Positions 18,719 through 28,894 of a stretch of 64,000 bases of DNA are shown here, piece after piece. Numbering within the stretch: the first letter of the stretch is position 1; each line of letters opens with the position of its first letter. Made by a program: the position numbers and the translations under genes. Origin of the DNA: Diplonema japonicum (Eukaryota > Euglenozoa > Diplonemea > Diplonemida > Diplonemidae); NCBI GenBank assembly GCA_964019335.1, contig OZ025668.1, positions 310,001 to 374,000 on the forward strand. The letters are read 5' to 3'. A model generated the notes under the pieces. That model was not told the origin of the DNA, searched no databases, and saw nothing but the letters and a program-made list of their open reading frames with translations.

Positions 18719-20095
18719 CACCGAAGGGGCCCTCACGTAGTATTGAGACAAGGAGCAGCTTGATCCAGGTGAGATGGGCACAAATCGCGGGAGCTGTGGG
18801 GAAAAATTTTTTTTTTTTATTTTCACAATGATCGGGGGGAAGGGGGCGCGGGGGAGTGTTAACAAGAGAGGGAGAGAGAAGGAAGAGAGAAAAGAAAAAA
18901 AAAAAAAAAAGAGAGAGAAAAGAAAAAGAGTGGACTTTTTTTTTTTTTTTTTTTTTCCCTTCCCCCCTTTTCCTTCTTTCAGTAGTCTCGTTTTCTCATT
19001 CTTCAACTTCTCCCTCTGATGTGGAACACTGTAAGGGGAGGGAGGGGGAAAAAAAAGCTTTTTTATTCAGATAGGTGGGTTGCGTGGTGTGGGTGTGGTG
19101 TGTGTTTTTTTTTTTTTTTTTCTTAATCCCTTCCCTTACAATACCTCTGTGGGCTCGATCTTTTTTTGCTAAGCTTCGCGGGGTGGGGGGGGGGGCAAAA
19201 GAAAACAAAAAATGGGGGAGGGAAATGAAAAGAAATTACAAAAAAAAAAAAAAGCAAAACTGTCTGTTTACACACTAAAGTGCCTCACCTCAGAGTTTTG
19301 GAGAAGAAGATACGACAGAGAAGGGGTGTGTTGGAAAAGAGAGACGAATAAAAGAATTTAAACGGAAAACAAAAAAGTTTTTTTTTTTAAAAAAAAAAAA
19401 GCCACTCCTTTCTTTTCTCTTCTTCTTCCCTTTCCGTTTCCCTTCCTTCCCCCTCCCCACGGGAGATAAAAGGCTGTTGCAAAACCCTTGGCCCGATTTT
19501 GGAGGAACTTCTTCAACGATTTCACTATCTAAAATTTGCAATTAAAAGGCTCATTGGACAAAATTTTGACGTGTGTAAATCCCCTTCCTCTCCCTCTTTC
19601 ACCCCCCCCCCCCCCATCCTTCTTCTCTATCTATTCTTGAAGTAACTACTTTTTCTTTTCGTTTCTTTTGTTTTCTTTTCTTCTTTTTTTTTCTCCCCTG
19701 CTTCCTGATTTTACTCGCAAGAATATAAAAAATTCGATAAATCTTCAGTGTGCAAGGGGATGGGTAGCACTGTTGAATAAAATAAAAATGAAAAACTGCC
19801 ACAGACCCTCATCAAGCACCCCCCCCCCCCACCCTCCAATAACTCAAAAATTGTCTACTCCAGCTACAAGTTTCTTTACGCAAGCCCCCGCAGAAAAAAA
19901 TGGGTGGCCCTTCCAGCACTTTTGTTACTGTTCGAAGTGACAACAAATCTCTTCCATTGTGAATAAAAAATCTCGAAGGTTTTTTTTAGATTTGAAAAAA
20001 AGAAGAAAAAAAAAAAGAGACCACACAGTGCTTCAAAAAAAAAAAAAAACCCCAAAATTTATTCCACAACCCCCCAATTTTTTTTTTTTTTCTTT
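18719..20095. other. Low-complexity intergenic stretch
   Basis: About 1.4 kb dominated by A, T, G and C runs. On the minus strand 19405-19521 has a short stretch of ordinary composition after a possible acceptor AAATTTTAG (frame LKKFLQNRAKGFATAFYLPW), and 19930-19960 has an ATG-led short frame. Neither can be assembled into a gene with confidence. Confidence 0.45.
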
Positions 20096-21508
20096 TTAAC
20101 GAACAACCTCTTCCACCCCGCGAGGGGTCGGCGGCTGGACACCTAACTGCTGTTGAGGATGGTATGAAAGAGAAGAAGGGGGCGAAGAAGCTTGCGGGAT
20201 CGGAGATTGTATATCGACAGGTCGGTAAACTAAAACAAGACGCTTCGTTACCCCAGGAGCAGGATCCTGCACATCAAGGCTTTCCTCAGTAACAGGAAGG
20301 CCGGCAATGCCACCATTGTGGACAGATTTTTTAACGACCCGCGTCGCGAGTACCCAACGGTCGCCCTCACCATAAACAGCTCGGACAACCCTTGCAATGG
20401 TATTCGGTTTCACAGCAAGAATCTCACCCGACGCCGCCGACACATGAGCTCTGTTAGGCCGGTTCGGCGGTGAAGCATACCGCGCAAGGTCCTCCGTCTC
20501 CGAAGGCCGCCTAGACAAACTGTCATAAGAAATATCACTAATATCATCAGTGCAACTATCGCAAGGAAGACTATTTGTTGTGGGGTTGTAAGGGTCATGT
20601 CTGTACGAAGCGTTCGACTTCTCTGTTAAGCAGTCCTCCTCCTCGTCCGGTATGACCCCTGCATCAAATGTCGGCATGGATTGGTTCGGTGACGACAGAT
20701 AATGTGGCTTAACATGTGCCCCGTGCGTTGGGACGTACGTGATCTCCAGTTTCTTCGCACCGTTCGGCGACGGGTCAGGGACGTTTAAGTTCATGGCGTT
20801 CACCTGCAGCGTCAAACCACCCTGATTCACCATCGCTGCAACCCCTCCGAGACACGCTACATTATGATATCCATCTCCATAAGTTGCGGAAACCAATGAG
20901 TGGATCCATCCTGGTTTTATGTGGATTACCTCGTTTTCTACTGCAACGATCGTTCTGCGGTGGACTTCTGGTTGCGGTGGAGGGGGCGATGGGGGTTGTT
21001 CTTGTTTGGTTTTCTTCTCCGGTTTGCACACTATTCCGTCGGCTGGTATGTTGTGGACCACACCGCGCGATTCAGCCAATGTTCTCAATCTTTTCAAAAC
21101 TTCCTGTTCTTCGCCCCATGGTACCGTCGCCGCAGTCGACAGTTCTGGGAATTCCAGTCTCGGGCCTTTGCTGTGAACCGACAGTCTGATTGTGAATAAT
21201 GGGTCGCGGGGTTTTCCGTTGACTGCATAGCAGATTCCTCGTGTCCCTGATTCCGCTTTCATGAATTTTAAGACGGTTCGCTTGACAGGATCCGTGAATT
21301 CTACGAGGGGGTCCTCTTCCTTCTTTTCCTCTTCTTCCTGTGCCACGATCTCGTCCCATTCCGTCTCCCACATCGCGACTTGCACAACATCCGCGTCGAT
21401 CTTTGCCCGCTTCGCAAGGGCCTCAAGCACTTCCGCTCTTTTAGTCGAACCTTTGATCTTCTCGAAAGGCAGCCCGGCTTTCTTTAGTAAGTCTTCAAGA
21501 CTATCCAT
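20096..21508 (-). CDS. Protein with two DnaJC11-C-terminal-like (DUF3395-type) domains
   Basis: A 470-residue, intron-free protein. Residues about 193-260 and 364-430 are two copies of one module: a basic start (IHIKPGW, LAVKPNT), then SATYGDG or RAVYGEG, a DPSPNGAKKLEITYVP or DPAPGVTKRLVLVYRP core, and an aromatic end. The A-x-YG and DP-x-PG...K-x-L-x-x-x-Y signatures are those of the domain that ends DnaJC11 and occurs widely in bacteria and protists. The N-terminal 130 residues are helical and acidic (KAGLPFEKIKGSTKRAEVLE) with no J-domain. Linkers are Pro- and Ser-rich. Function unknown. In DnaJC11 the domain is linked to mitochondrial membrane organisation, but that role should not be transferred. 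Confidence 0.7.
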   Translation of the reverse strand: MDSLEDLLKKAGLPFEKIKGSTKRAEVLEALAKRAKIDADVVQVAMWETEWDEIVAQEEEEKKEEDPLVEFTDPVKRTVLKFMKAESGTRGICYAVNGKPRDPLFTIRLSVHSKGPRLEFPELSTAATVPWGEEQEVLKRLRTLAESRGVVHNIPADGIVCKPEKKTKQEQPPSPPPPQPEVHRRTIVAVENEVIHIKPGWIHSLVSATYGDGYHNVACLGGVAAMVNQGGLTLQVNAMNLNVPDPSPNGAKKLEITYVPTHGAHVKPHYLSSPNQSMPTFDAGVIPDEEEDCLTEKSNASYRHDPYNPTTNSLPCDSCTDDISDISYDSLSRRPSETEDLARYASPPNRPNRAHVSAASGEILAVKPNTIARVVRAVYGEGDRWVLATRVVKKSVHNGGIAGLPVTEESLDVQDPAPGVTKRLVLVYRPVDIQSPIPQASSPPSSLSYHPQQQLGVQPPTPRGVEEVVR

Positions 21509-23448
21509 TTTTTTTTTTTCCTTCTTTTTTTTTCCCCCCTTCTTCTCTCTTTTTTTTTGTTTTGCAGGGTGCGGGAAAAAAAAAAAAAAGAATTAGTTAC
21601 TAGATTTCTTTTTTTAAAAAAAAATTGCTTTTTTTTTCATAACGGGGTTTGGGGGGAACAGGATGTGGACAAATAAAAGAAGGATACATAAGAAAACCTT
21701 GTGGGAAGAGTGGGGGGGGGGGGGGGGGGGAACAGACTAGAATGTTCATAAAGTAAATTTTCTTTTTTTGGGGGGGGCACAAATCGGCTCTTTTTGTGAT
21801 TACTTTTCTTTTTTTTTTTGAATGTGAAAGAGAAATCTCTCGGTGTTGCCTTGCATTGCGAGACGAAAACCCGACCTTTCTTCTTCAGGTGAAGCAGGTA
21901 GTATATACCTTCCGAACGCATCAATTACGTATTTCTTTTTTTTTTTTTTTTTTTTGTGAAGATGATTTTTGTACCCAGTTACAAAAAAGAAAACCGACTC
22001 TTTTTTTTTCTCAAAGGGTGTTATTGCTCCGAGCCACTTAAAAAAAAAAGGGGGGTGTTCTTTTTTTAAATACTTCTCTACTCTTGCAGGAAAAAAGAAA
22101 AGGATAACTACTGCGAATGCCAGTGTTAGTGGCACCCTGCAAAAGCATTTCTGCTTTCTGCGTTGTGTCCTTAAAGCGTGCGGTGTACACTCAGTCCCAA
22201 CCGGGTAAACTGCAATTCTGCGCTCGTGTAGTTTGCTGTCTGCTCGCTATTTTCTGAGATTCGACCACCTTTGAAAAAAATGAAAAAAAGAAAAAAAGAA
22301 ATTGCAACTTGACTTTAGTGGGGAAATCTAGCAAGACCACACCGACACCCTTGTGAAGCTTCGCCCCGAAGCCTCTCGAGTCCCCCTGTGGCCCCGTAGA
22401 AAAAAGAGTGACATTTCCCTTATTTTCTTTTTTTTTTCGTTGAAAGATGCCCTAAATACTCTTTTTATTCTTCCCCATCTTTTTTTTTTTCTTTCTTTTT
22501 TGTTCGAAAAACAAAAACAAAATCACGCCACAGGCTCGAGGAGCACCACCCTTTAGAATAAGAGTTGTTGTTGGTTTCTCTTTTTTTTTCCCCCCCTCTT
22601 TTTTGTAATCTTTTTTTTGAAAAAGGGGAAAGTTGAAAAGAGCTGGAAAGAGGAATATTTTTTGGCGGAGTGAGGGGAAGGAGGGAGAGGTGTAAAAAAG
22701 AGTCGGTTGATTGTTGTTGGTACACAGCCGGGGTTAACCTGTAGAAGGACAAGCCCAACAGTGCTACCACTACTCTTTTTAGCACTAACAATTCATTAAT
22801 AAAAAAAAACCCTTCTCTCTCTCTCCCTCCCCTCCCCCGCCAAAATATTCATCTCAAGATCAAAAAAACAGGGGAGAACGCAAGCAATAATAGCCCACCC
22901 AATGGTGGTATGCCTACTTAGAAATGCTCCCTTCTAGGACCTTGCTTCAACCAGTAAGGAAAAAAAAAAAAAAACAAAGGATAATAATATGGTGGGGAAG
23001 GAAAAGAAGAAAGAGAACTGTACATGCCCCCCCCCCCCCCCCCCTTTCCCCCGTCTCTCGGTGTCTTGTTACATAACTCAGCAACTTGTTTCTGCTGATT
23101 CACTTCTTTTGTTTTTTCCAGTTCGTAGAAGAAAAAAAAAAACCCCCCCTCGTACTGCCAATTCGCTTAAATACATGAAGCTGGCGGTAAGACTTAAAGT
23201 GGGTGAAAGAAGAGCAAATGAGGAGAAAAAAAAAAAGAGAGAGAGAAAAGAGGAGGTAGAAAAAAAAAAAGATTCCGTATAAAAAAAAAATAATATACCC
23301 ACTAACCTAGCGCACGTCCTAATTAAATGAAGCGAAGGTAAGGAGGAAAAAAAAAAGGGGGGGGGAAATATACATACACACACAGGCACACTCACTCTTG
23401 CGTAAATCAGAGAACATACATAAAAAACCCCTTTTTTTTCCCATTTTC

Positions 23449-23479
<31 letters not shown>

Positions 23480-23656
23480 ATAAGAGTTAATTGCTTTGGT
23501 TCATCGTTTTGTTTCTTTTTTTTTATTTTTTATATTCATTTCATCTCAGGTTATACTTCAGCAAGGTAAGGGAGGTTGGAAGGGGAAGTGTTGGATAAAT
23601 GATAGAAATAAATAAGGAGAAGGCTTCTACAACTTTCTTCCCCCCCCAGGCGAGGG
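21509..23656. other. Repeat- and homopolymer-rich stretch without a confident gene
   Basis: Contains a G-run of about 20 (21711-21730), a C-run (about 23028-23044), many A/T runs and one diverged copy of the dispersed repeat (22122-22250). Open frames are Lys- or Phe-rich by-products. A minus-strand segment at 22715-22785 reads RVVVALLGLSFYRLTPAVYQ but has no start or credible splice partners. Confidence 0.5.
22122..22250 (-). repeat. Diverged copy of the dispersed 0.3-0.4-kb repeat
   Basis: Matches the family at 25.4, 26.2 and 41.7 kb through GTCCTTAAAGCGTGCGGTGT, a CTGCGCTCGTGTAGTTTGCT segment and a GTGTTAGTGGCACCCTGC start shared with the 41.7-kb copy. It has small deletions, and its peptide frame is broken. 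It is clearly older than the other three copies. Confidence 0.75.
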
Positions 23657-23952
23657 CTACGTTGCCGGCGTACGCGTACTATAGGTTAAGGGTCAAAGGG
23701 CTTACGTTGGATGAAAGGGACGAACGGGAGTGGGGCAAAAATGGATGGAAGAGAGGGTGGGTGGACTTTAGAGTCTGACCTGAATTATATCTCTGGGCTT
23801 TGTCAAATCCCAATGGCGGATCTTTGGCTTTGACTTGGCCACGCCCCCTTGCACATCCCACCATATGCCCGGTGAATATTGCCCTAGACTTTTCCTGAAG
23901 ACTTTCCAAAAACGAATGCTGTCGCAAAAAATGCCGTCCGCCGACAACGTAG
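23657..23952. repeat. MITE-like element with 18-bp inverted ends
   Basis: CTACGTTGCCGGCGTACG at 23657-23674 pairs as an inverted repeat with 23935-23952 (16 of 18 positions). The 296-nt interior is of mixed composition, unlike the surrounding homopolymers, and carries no convincing gene. The left end abuts AGG after a C-run and the right end a long G-run, so target duplications cannot be read. Confidence 0.6.
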
Positions 23953-24564
23953 GGGGGGGGGGGGGGGGGGGATAATAACTATGATAGGTGTTAACTAGGA
24001 TGTAAACAAAAGTTCAAATGAGCAAAGGAACCCAGGAGAGAAGATTCTTTTTTTTCTGACTCGAATTACTTAACATTTATAACCTCCCCTTTTTCCCCTC
24101 TTTTTTTTTTTTTTTTTTAAACCACTGAGCCCACGGCTAAAAACCCGGGAAAAAAAAGTCCATTTTTGAGTCCTAAAAAAAAAAAATCCAAAAGAAAAAT
24201 GGTAGCATTTACCCATATAAAGTAAAAACACTATTCTAGCCCAGATTTAGCTTGCGTTTCACACCTCTGGCGTCCGAAGGCCTATCGGTGAGTTTCTGGT
24301 ATTTGTCGGTGTTTCGGGCTACTGAAGATCACGGACCGGATGCCCCCGTTCAGGTGGAGTCGGGTGTTCCTCATTGTCACTTTCCCGGATTTTGGACCCT
24401 TTAAATTCTTAAAATACTGCCGAAAAAGGGCAGCATTTAGCCAAACAAAGTGGGGGGGGGGGGGGAATCAAAAAATAATTGTGGGTTTAGTGGTTCAATT
24501 CTAAAAGAAAAAAAAGAAGCTCTTTCTACTTTCCGGACTTTTCCTTTGTCGGAGGAAAAAAAAA
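23953..24564. other. Unassigned mixed-composition block
   Basis: After a G-run, 24180-24440 is of balanced composition and bounded by similar phrases GGTAGCATTTACCCATATAA and GGCAGCATTTAGCCAAACAA. It looks like repeat-derived sequence. I see no gene. Confidence 0.4.
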
Positions 24565-25290
24565 CTCAAAGTACAGGACAAGCCCCCCGCTAGAGGGCCG
24601 CCCTATGGGAGGGGGGGGTCTATCTGTTAATACTCCCCTTCTGGAGCGTTGCTTTCATTCCGATTGAGGCCGTGAGCGTCTTGCGGAGTCGTGTGATGCG
24701 GTCCCGCTTGTAGTCGGCTTTCAATTCCATTAGCTTGTCGTGCGTGGAGCGGGTGGCGAAAATAGGCCTCCTGGAGAAACCAATAGCTGCCTTTCCTCCA
24801 ATGGCGATGAGGGACTTCACTCTTTTTCTCTCGTCCGCTGGGAAGGGGCGTCGCTTCTTCCGTGCCCTGCATGCTGTGTTTATCTTTACGATGAGAGCTT
24901 TGATTCTGTGCGCCCTATCTTCCAGCAGGCCTCCCAAAGACCTTCCGGTCGTCCATTCGAAGTCAATGGCCAGTTCCACCGCCGACACCTCCGAGGTGGT
25001 GTCCTTCTCCACCCAGCGCAGCTGTGACAACCATTGTAACAACGGGTTCAGGTACTGGGACAGAACCCCGCTCACTCCTTCGAGCTCGCCAGCTATCGGA
25101 ACGGGGCATCTCTTACCTACCACATTTCGAATCCACGGTAGCGGCTGTGTGTTGACATCCTCCTTCTGTACGTCTCGTTTCTCAACCACCACGGCTAAGT
25201 ATCGTTGCAGCTTCTCTACGCAAAGTCATGCCTCTCGGCAGAATCGCGTGCAATTCCAGACACAGGGGCCATCCTGTCCTGTTGCGCAAA
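24565..25290 (-). mobile_element. 5'-truncated, decayed 3' end of a LINE-type retrotransposon
   Basis: The minus-strand frame 25192-24620 (no ATG) aligns with the C-terminal part of the better preserved copy at 46-47 kb: LSQLRWVEKDTTSEVSAVEL versus MRQLRWYAGSRNTSVSTVEL, then TTGRSLGGLLEDRAHR, then RRPFPADERKRVKSL and IGFSRRPIFATRSTHDKL. Upstream, 25200-25285 continues the match (EKLQRYLAVVVEKRD) but with an in-frame stop, so this is a pseudogene fragment. The 3' flank has a TAGAGGGCCGCCCTATGGG segment repeated near 60.93 kb. Confidence 0.75.
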
Positions 25291-25387
25291 AAAAAAAGAA
25301 AAAAAAAAAAAAGAAAAAAAAAGAAAAAAAAGAAAAATACAAAGGAGAACGGCACAAATTGGAGAGAATAGAAGTTGGGGGAACAAA

Positions 25388-25774
25388 ATGGGGCTCTGAT
25401 TGCAACACTAGGTGGCGTTAAGCGTGCAATGAAGCACGAACTACTTGATTACAGGGGGCGCTCCTCGGCCGAGTTGTAGCTTCTTCTGCGTTCCGCGTCG
25501 TGTCCTTAATGCGTGCGGTGTGCTCAACCCTAGCCGGGGCGTCCCGGGTAACCAAGATTCTGCGCTCGTGCAGTTTGCTGCCTGTTCGTCACCCTGAGCA
25601 TCTGCGTTACGTTCTTCCACTCGGGCGCTACCGGTGATGACCGACGAGGAGGTCAACAGCGAACAACACATCTGATCTTTTTCTTATATTTCCATGTTAT
25701 CCCCACCACCTACAAAAAGAAATGGTAATTAACTATTCCTCTTCCCATATGCGATGGTACAAAAAAAAATTCAG
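25388..25774 (-). repeat. Dispersed repeat, copy A, with a 76-codon open frame
   Basis: About 390 nt, nearly identical to 26194-26516 and 41694-42056. On the minus strand each copy has an ATG-led open frame (here 25671-25441, beginning MCCSLLTSSSVITGSARVEE and ending GRGAPPVIK). The near identity of the flanks shows recent duplication, so the open frame alone does not prove it is translated. No polymerase III boxes or inverted ends seen. Confidence 0.85.
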
Positions 25775-25921
25775 ACTTTTAAATCAACACATACAAGGCA
25801 CGTATGGTAGGTACCTTTTCGACGCCCACGCTGCCCCTCCCCCCCCAAAAAAAGAAAAAGAAACCATAGCAGAAACAAAACACAAAAATCTCACTTTTTT
25901 TTTCCTTCATTGGTTAATTTG

Positions 25922-25962
<41 letters not shown>

Positions 25963-26193
25963 GGGCAATTATTTTACACCTCCCTAGGAGGGAGGTGGCC
26001 GCCTGAGGCAGATGCTTGCGCATCATTATTATTTTTTTGTCCCCCCCCATTTCCTCACTCTTTTAAACGTTGACACACTTATTTCCAAGGGGAAGGGAAA
26101 AGGAATAAAAAAAAAGAGAAGAAAAAAAATGTGTACTTTTAGTATGTTGGTTTACAGTAAAAAAAAAAAAAAATTCTAAAAAAAAAAAAAAAA
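25775..26193. other. Spacer between two repeat copies, with 37-nt T-run
   Basis: Contains an uninterrupted T-run at 25923-25959 and shorter A-runs. No gene seen. Confidence 0.6.
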
Positions 26194-26516
26194 TGGGGCT
26201 CTGATTGCAACACTAGGTGGCGTTAATGAAGCACGAACTACCTACTTGATTACAGGGGGCGCTCCTCGGCCGAGTTGTAGCTTCTTCTGCGTTCCGCGTC
26301 GTGTCCTTAATGCGTGCGGTGTGCTCAACCCTAGCCGGTGCGTCCCGGGTAACCAAGATTCTGCGCTCGTGCAGTTTGCTGCCTGTTCGTCACCCTGAGC
26401 ATCTGCGTTACGTTCTTCCACTCGGGCGCTACCGGTGATGACCGACGAGGAGGTCAACAGCGAACAACACATCTGATGTACTTCTTATATTCCCATGTTA
26501 TCCCCACCACCATAAC
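26194..26516 (-). repeat. Dispersed repeat, copy B
   Basis: Same orientation as copy A, starting with the shared phrase ATGGGGCTCTGATTGCAACA. It differs by a short deletion after GGTGGCGTTA and a few substitutions. The 76-codon minus-strand frame (26472-26242) is intact, with one visible residue change (GTHRLGL for GTPRLGL). Confidence 0.85.
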
Positions 26517-26575
26517 CAAAAAAAAAAAAAAAAAAAAAAAAAAATTAAAGAGGTAAAAGGAAATCCCTGATCTGG

Positions 26576-26804
26576 GACGTCCTGTCTTGTTATTCTACCT
26601 GCCCCTATCTCCCTTCAGCGGCTTCGGTCTTTCCTTTTTGGGCTGAGCCCGCTCCCTCATGGCGCTCACCCGCTCCTTCTGCCACTGCTGTCTCAGTTTC
26701 TGGAGGTCCTTCTTCGTCTGTTCCGAGACGTGCAGCGGTCTTCTGTCCCAGCCCAAGACCTTTCTCCCCCCTATGGTCCTCAGGCCGTGGTTCCGCCGTT
26801 GCTC

Positions 26805-26810
<6 letters not shown>
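26576..26810 (-). mobile_element. Very short LINE 3' end, abutting a host gene
   Basis: The minus-strand frame 26807-26595 matches the last 70 residues of the 46-47 kb copy: TIGGRKVLGWDRRPLHVSEQ versus SIGRTKAVIGWNRRAIFASP, ending KPLKGDRGR versus PLLKGDRCR. It is 5'-truncated at an A/T run and lies only about 25 nt from the stop of the next gene upstream. Confidence 0.7.
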
Positions 26811-26836
<26 letters not shown>

Positions 26837-26838
<2 letters not shown>

Positions 26839-27634
26839 ACACCCGTTGGAAGTGAACCTCAGGAGAGACCCCACGGTGGGCAGTACGCTGCGTGGGTGAA
26901 GGGATGCTTTGTGTAGACCCATCAAAGGGAATATCTATCCTCGGGCCTGTGCTGAGCAACGGCACAGAAGGTGACGACGGGTCGCTGTGGATGGTGGTCT
27001 TCAGGTACGAAATTTGGTCTGCCAGTTCCGCCTTGAAATGCTTGGTTCGAGACCGCAGAAGGTCTGTTTGCTTCAGAAGGTCGCCTATCTCAGACTCCAT
27101 CCGCCGCTCGGGTGGTGCTGACATCCTTCTGGTAAGGTTTCGCGAGGGACCTCCATTCTGATATCCCGCTCCAGGCTGTGTTGAAGAGAGATATGTTGGT
27201 TTAACAGTTTCGCTCCTCCGCATCCCACTGTGACGGTCCCCCACCGGTGGTGAAACAATACCATTAGGGGCTGTGGGGTACACAGAAACGCTTGCTGGCG
27301 TTGGTGGCGTGTACCCCTTAAAGCTTTCCATGCTTTGTGCCAAGGGTGTTGAGGTGATGTCTCTGGAAACCGCGGGCTGCTGCACAACAACCTGCTGCGG
27401 CGGGGGCTCGATCTCTGTCAGCACCGTGAGCTTCTCGTTCTGTTGTCTCTCCACCATATCAGCCTGCACCATGGCCAATCGCCTGCCTTCCTCCCCATCA
27501 ACCTTTCTCAGATAAACAAAACACCCGACTGAAACTATCAACAGCAAAAGCCCCTGTGTGTGTTTGTGTGTATATGTTTTTTTTCTTCTTTTTCATCTCC
27601 CAATGCATACCACTGCTAATATGGGTAGTATCAT
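26837..27634 (-). CDS. Single-pass membrane protein, two exons, unknown function
   Basis: An 8-codon first exon (27634-27611, MILPILAV) joins across GTATGC...CACACAG (27554-27610, 57 nt) to 27553-26837, giving 246 residues. The join builds one continuous hydrophobic span, LAVGLLLLIVSVGCFVYL, followed by RK, as in a type III or signal-anchor protein with a cytosolic C-terminus. The tail is Pro/Gln/Ser-rich and probably disordered. A helix near residues 155-195 (EIGDLLKQTDLLRSRTKHFK) may form a coiled coil. Without the small exon the gene would have no ATG. No family recognised. Confidence 0.65.
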
Positions 27635-28229
27635 TTTGAATAGACTTTTTTTTTTTTTTTTTTATATTTTCATGGGGCCTCTCTGGGGTTTTTTTTTTTG
27701 GTTTTGCTTTTTTTTTTCTTCCTGTGCGGGTTTTTTTTATATTTTCTTTTTAGAAAAATTTAAAAAAGAAAAGAAAAAACAATTCTATAACGACAAAAAA
27801 AAAAAAAAAGAAAGAAAAAAAAAATAAGCCAGGAATGTGAAGCGTGGGGAAGGGAACAAACAGGACGGGGGAATGGGGGGAGATACGGAGAGAAAAAGAA
27901 AACAAACAAAACATAAATTCCCCCAATAGTCCCATCTTTCAGGACTGAAATAAATAAATAAGAAAGGTACCACGCTATCTCCCCCCCCCCCCCCCCCCCT
28001 TTCCCCTTTTTTTAAAAAATAAAGCCTCCCAGCCCATCCATTAAAGGCGTCATAGAAACCACCTTTCGCTCCCTAAAGCAAACTAACGGGGGAACAAAAA
28101 AAAACTTTTTTTTCCGACGGAGTGAGGTGTTAGCAACGATCCCATCAAAAAAAAAAAAGAAAGAAAACACTCAAAAAGAATTAAATACCCCCCTATTTTA
28201 AAACTACTTTTACTACTTTTCTCCCCCCT
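27635..28229. other. Homopolymer-rich gap
   Basis: T-runs near 27647, a C-run of about 20 (27979-27999) and A-runs. Open frames are Phe- or Lys-rich. No gene seen. Confidence 0.55.
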
Positions 28230-28855
28230 CTAAGGCTCTCCTCCTGGCGGCTTCCCGCAAATTACTTCGACCAGCGATTTTGCAAGTTTTTGACCCTATT
28301 TTTTTTTTTTTTTTTTTCCCTTCTTTTTTTTTTCTTCCCCTTCCCCCCATACATCAGTCACGGCAGGTGGTGAAGACCCCCCACCCCCGTTTCCTGCTGA
28401 ACGAGGTGACACAACTTCACGCAGGCAGGACAACAGAATTTCGTCTTGTTTCAAGATGGTCAAGAGCTGCTCGTTGCCCGTCTTCGTGATGCCCTGCAAC
28501 ACGTGAAGAACGCAGCTGACCACTTGAATGTCGGTGCTGTCGCCTTTCAGACTGTGATCTGTCAGGCACGTCCTGAGGTGCCCTCGGGACTGGTTGGAAA
28601 GAAGCCTCTCGGCAACATGGTTGTCGCCCTCGGACAGCTGGACTGCAAGCATCAAGCAGTGCGCTGCAGTGTCACACGCCTCCGCCGTCGCTGCCAGCAC
28701 ACAGTACAGTTCCACGTTCTTCAACAGCATCGCCACAGCAGCCTTGTCCTCCTTCGTCTTGGTGCTCTGCAGCAACCACAGACATATCTCCAAGCACGGC
28801 TCGAAGAACGACTCCACTGAGTTCTGAAACGCGTACGACAGGACTTGGTTCAGCT

Positions 28856-28894
<39 letters not shown>

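Noticed and set aside
23679-23927. 82-codon minus-strand frame
   Set aside because: It lies entirely inside the 296-nt inverted-repeat element and has no recognisable motif.
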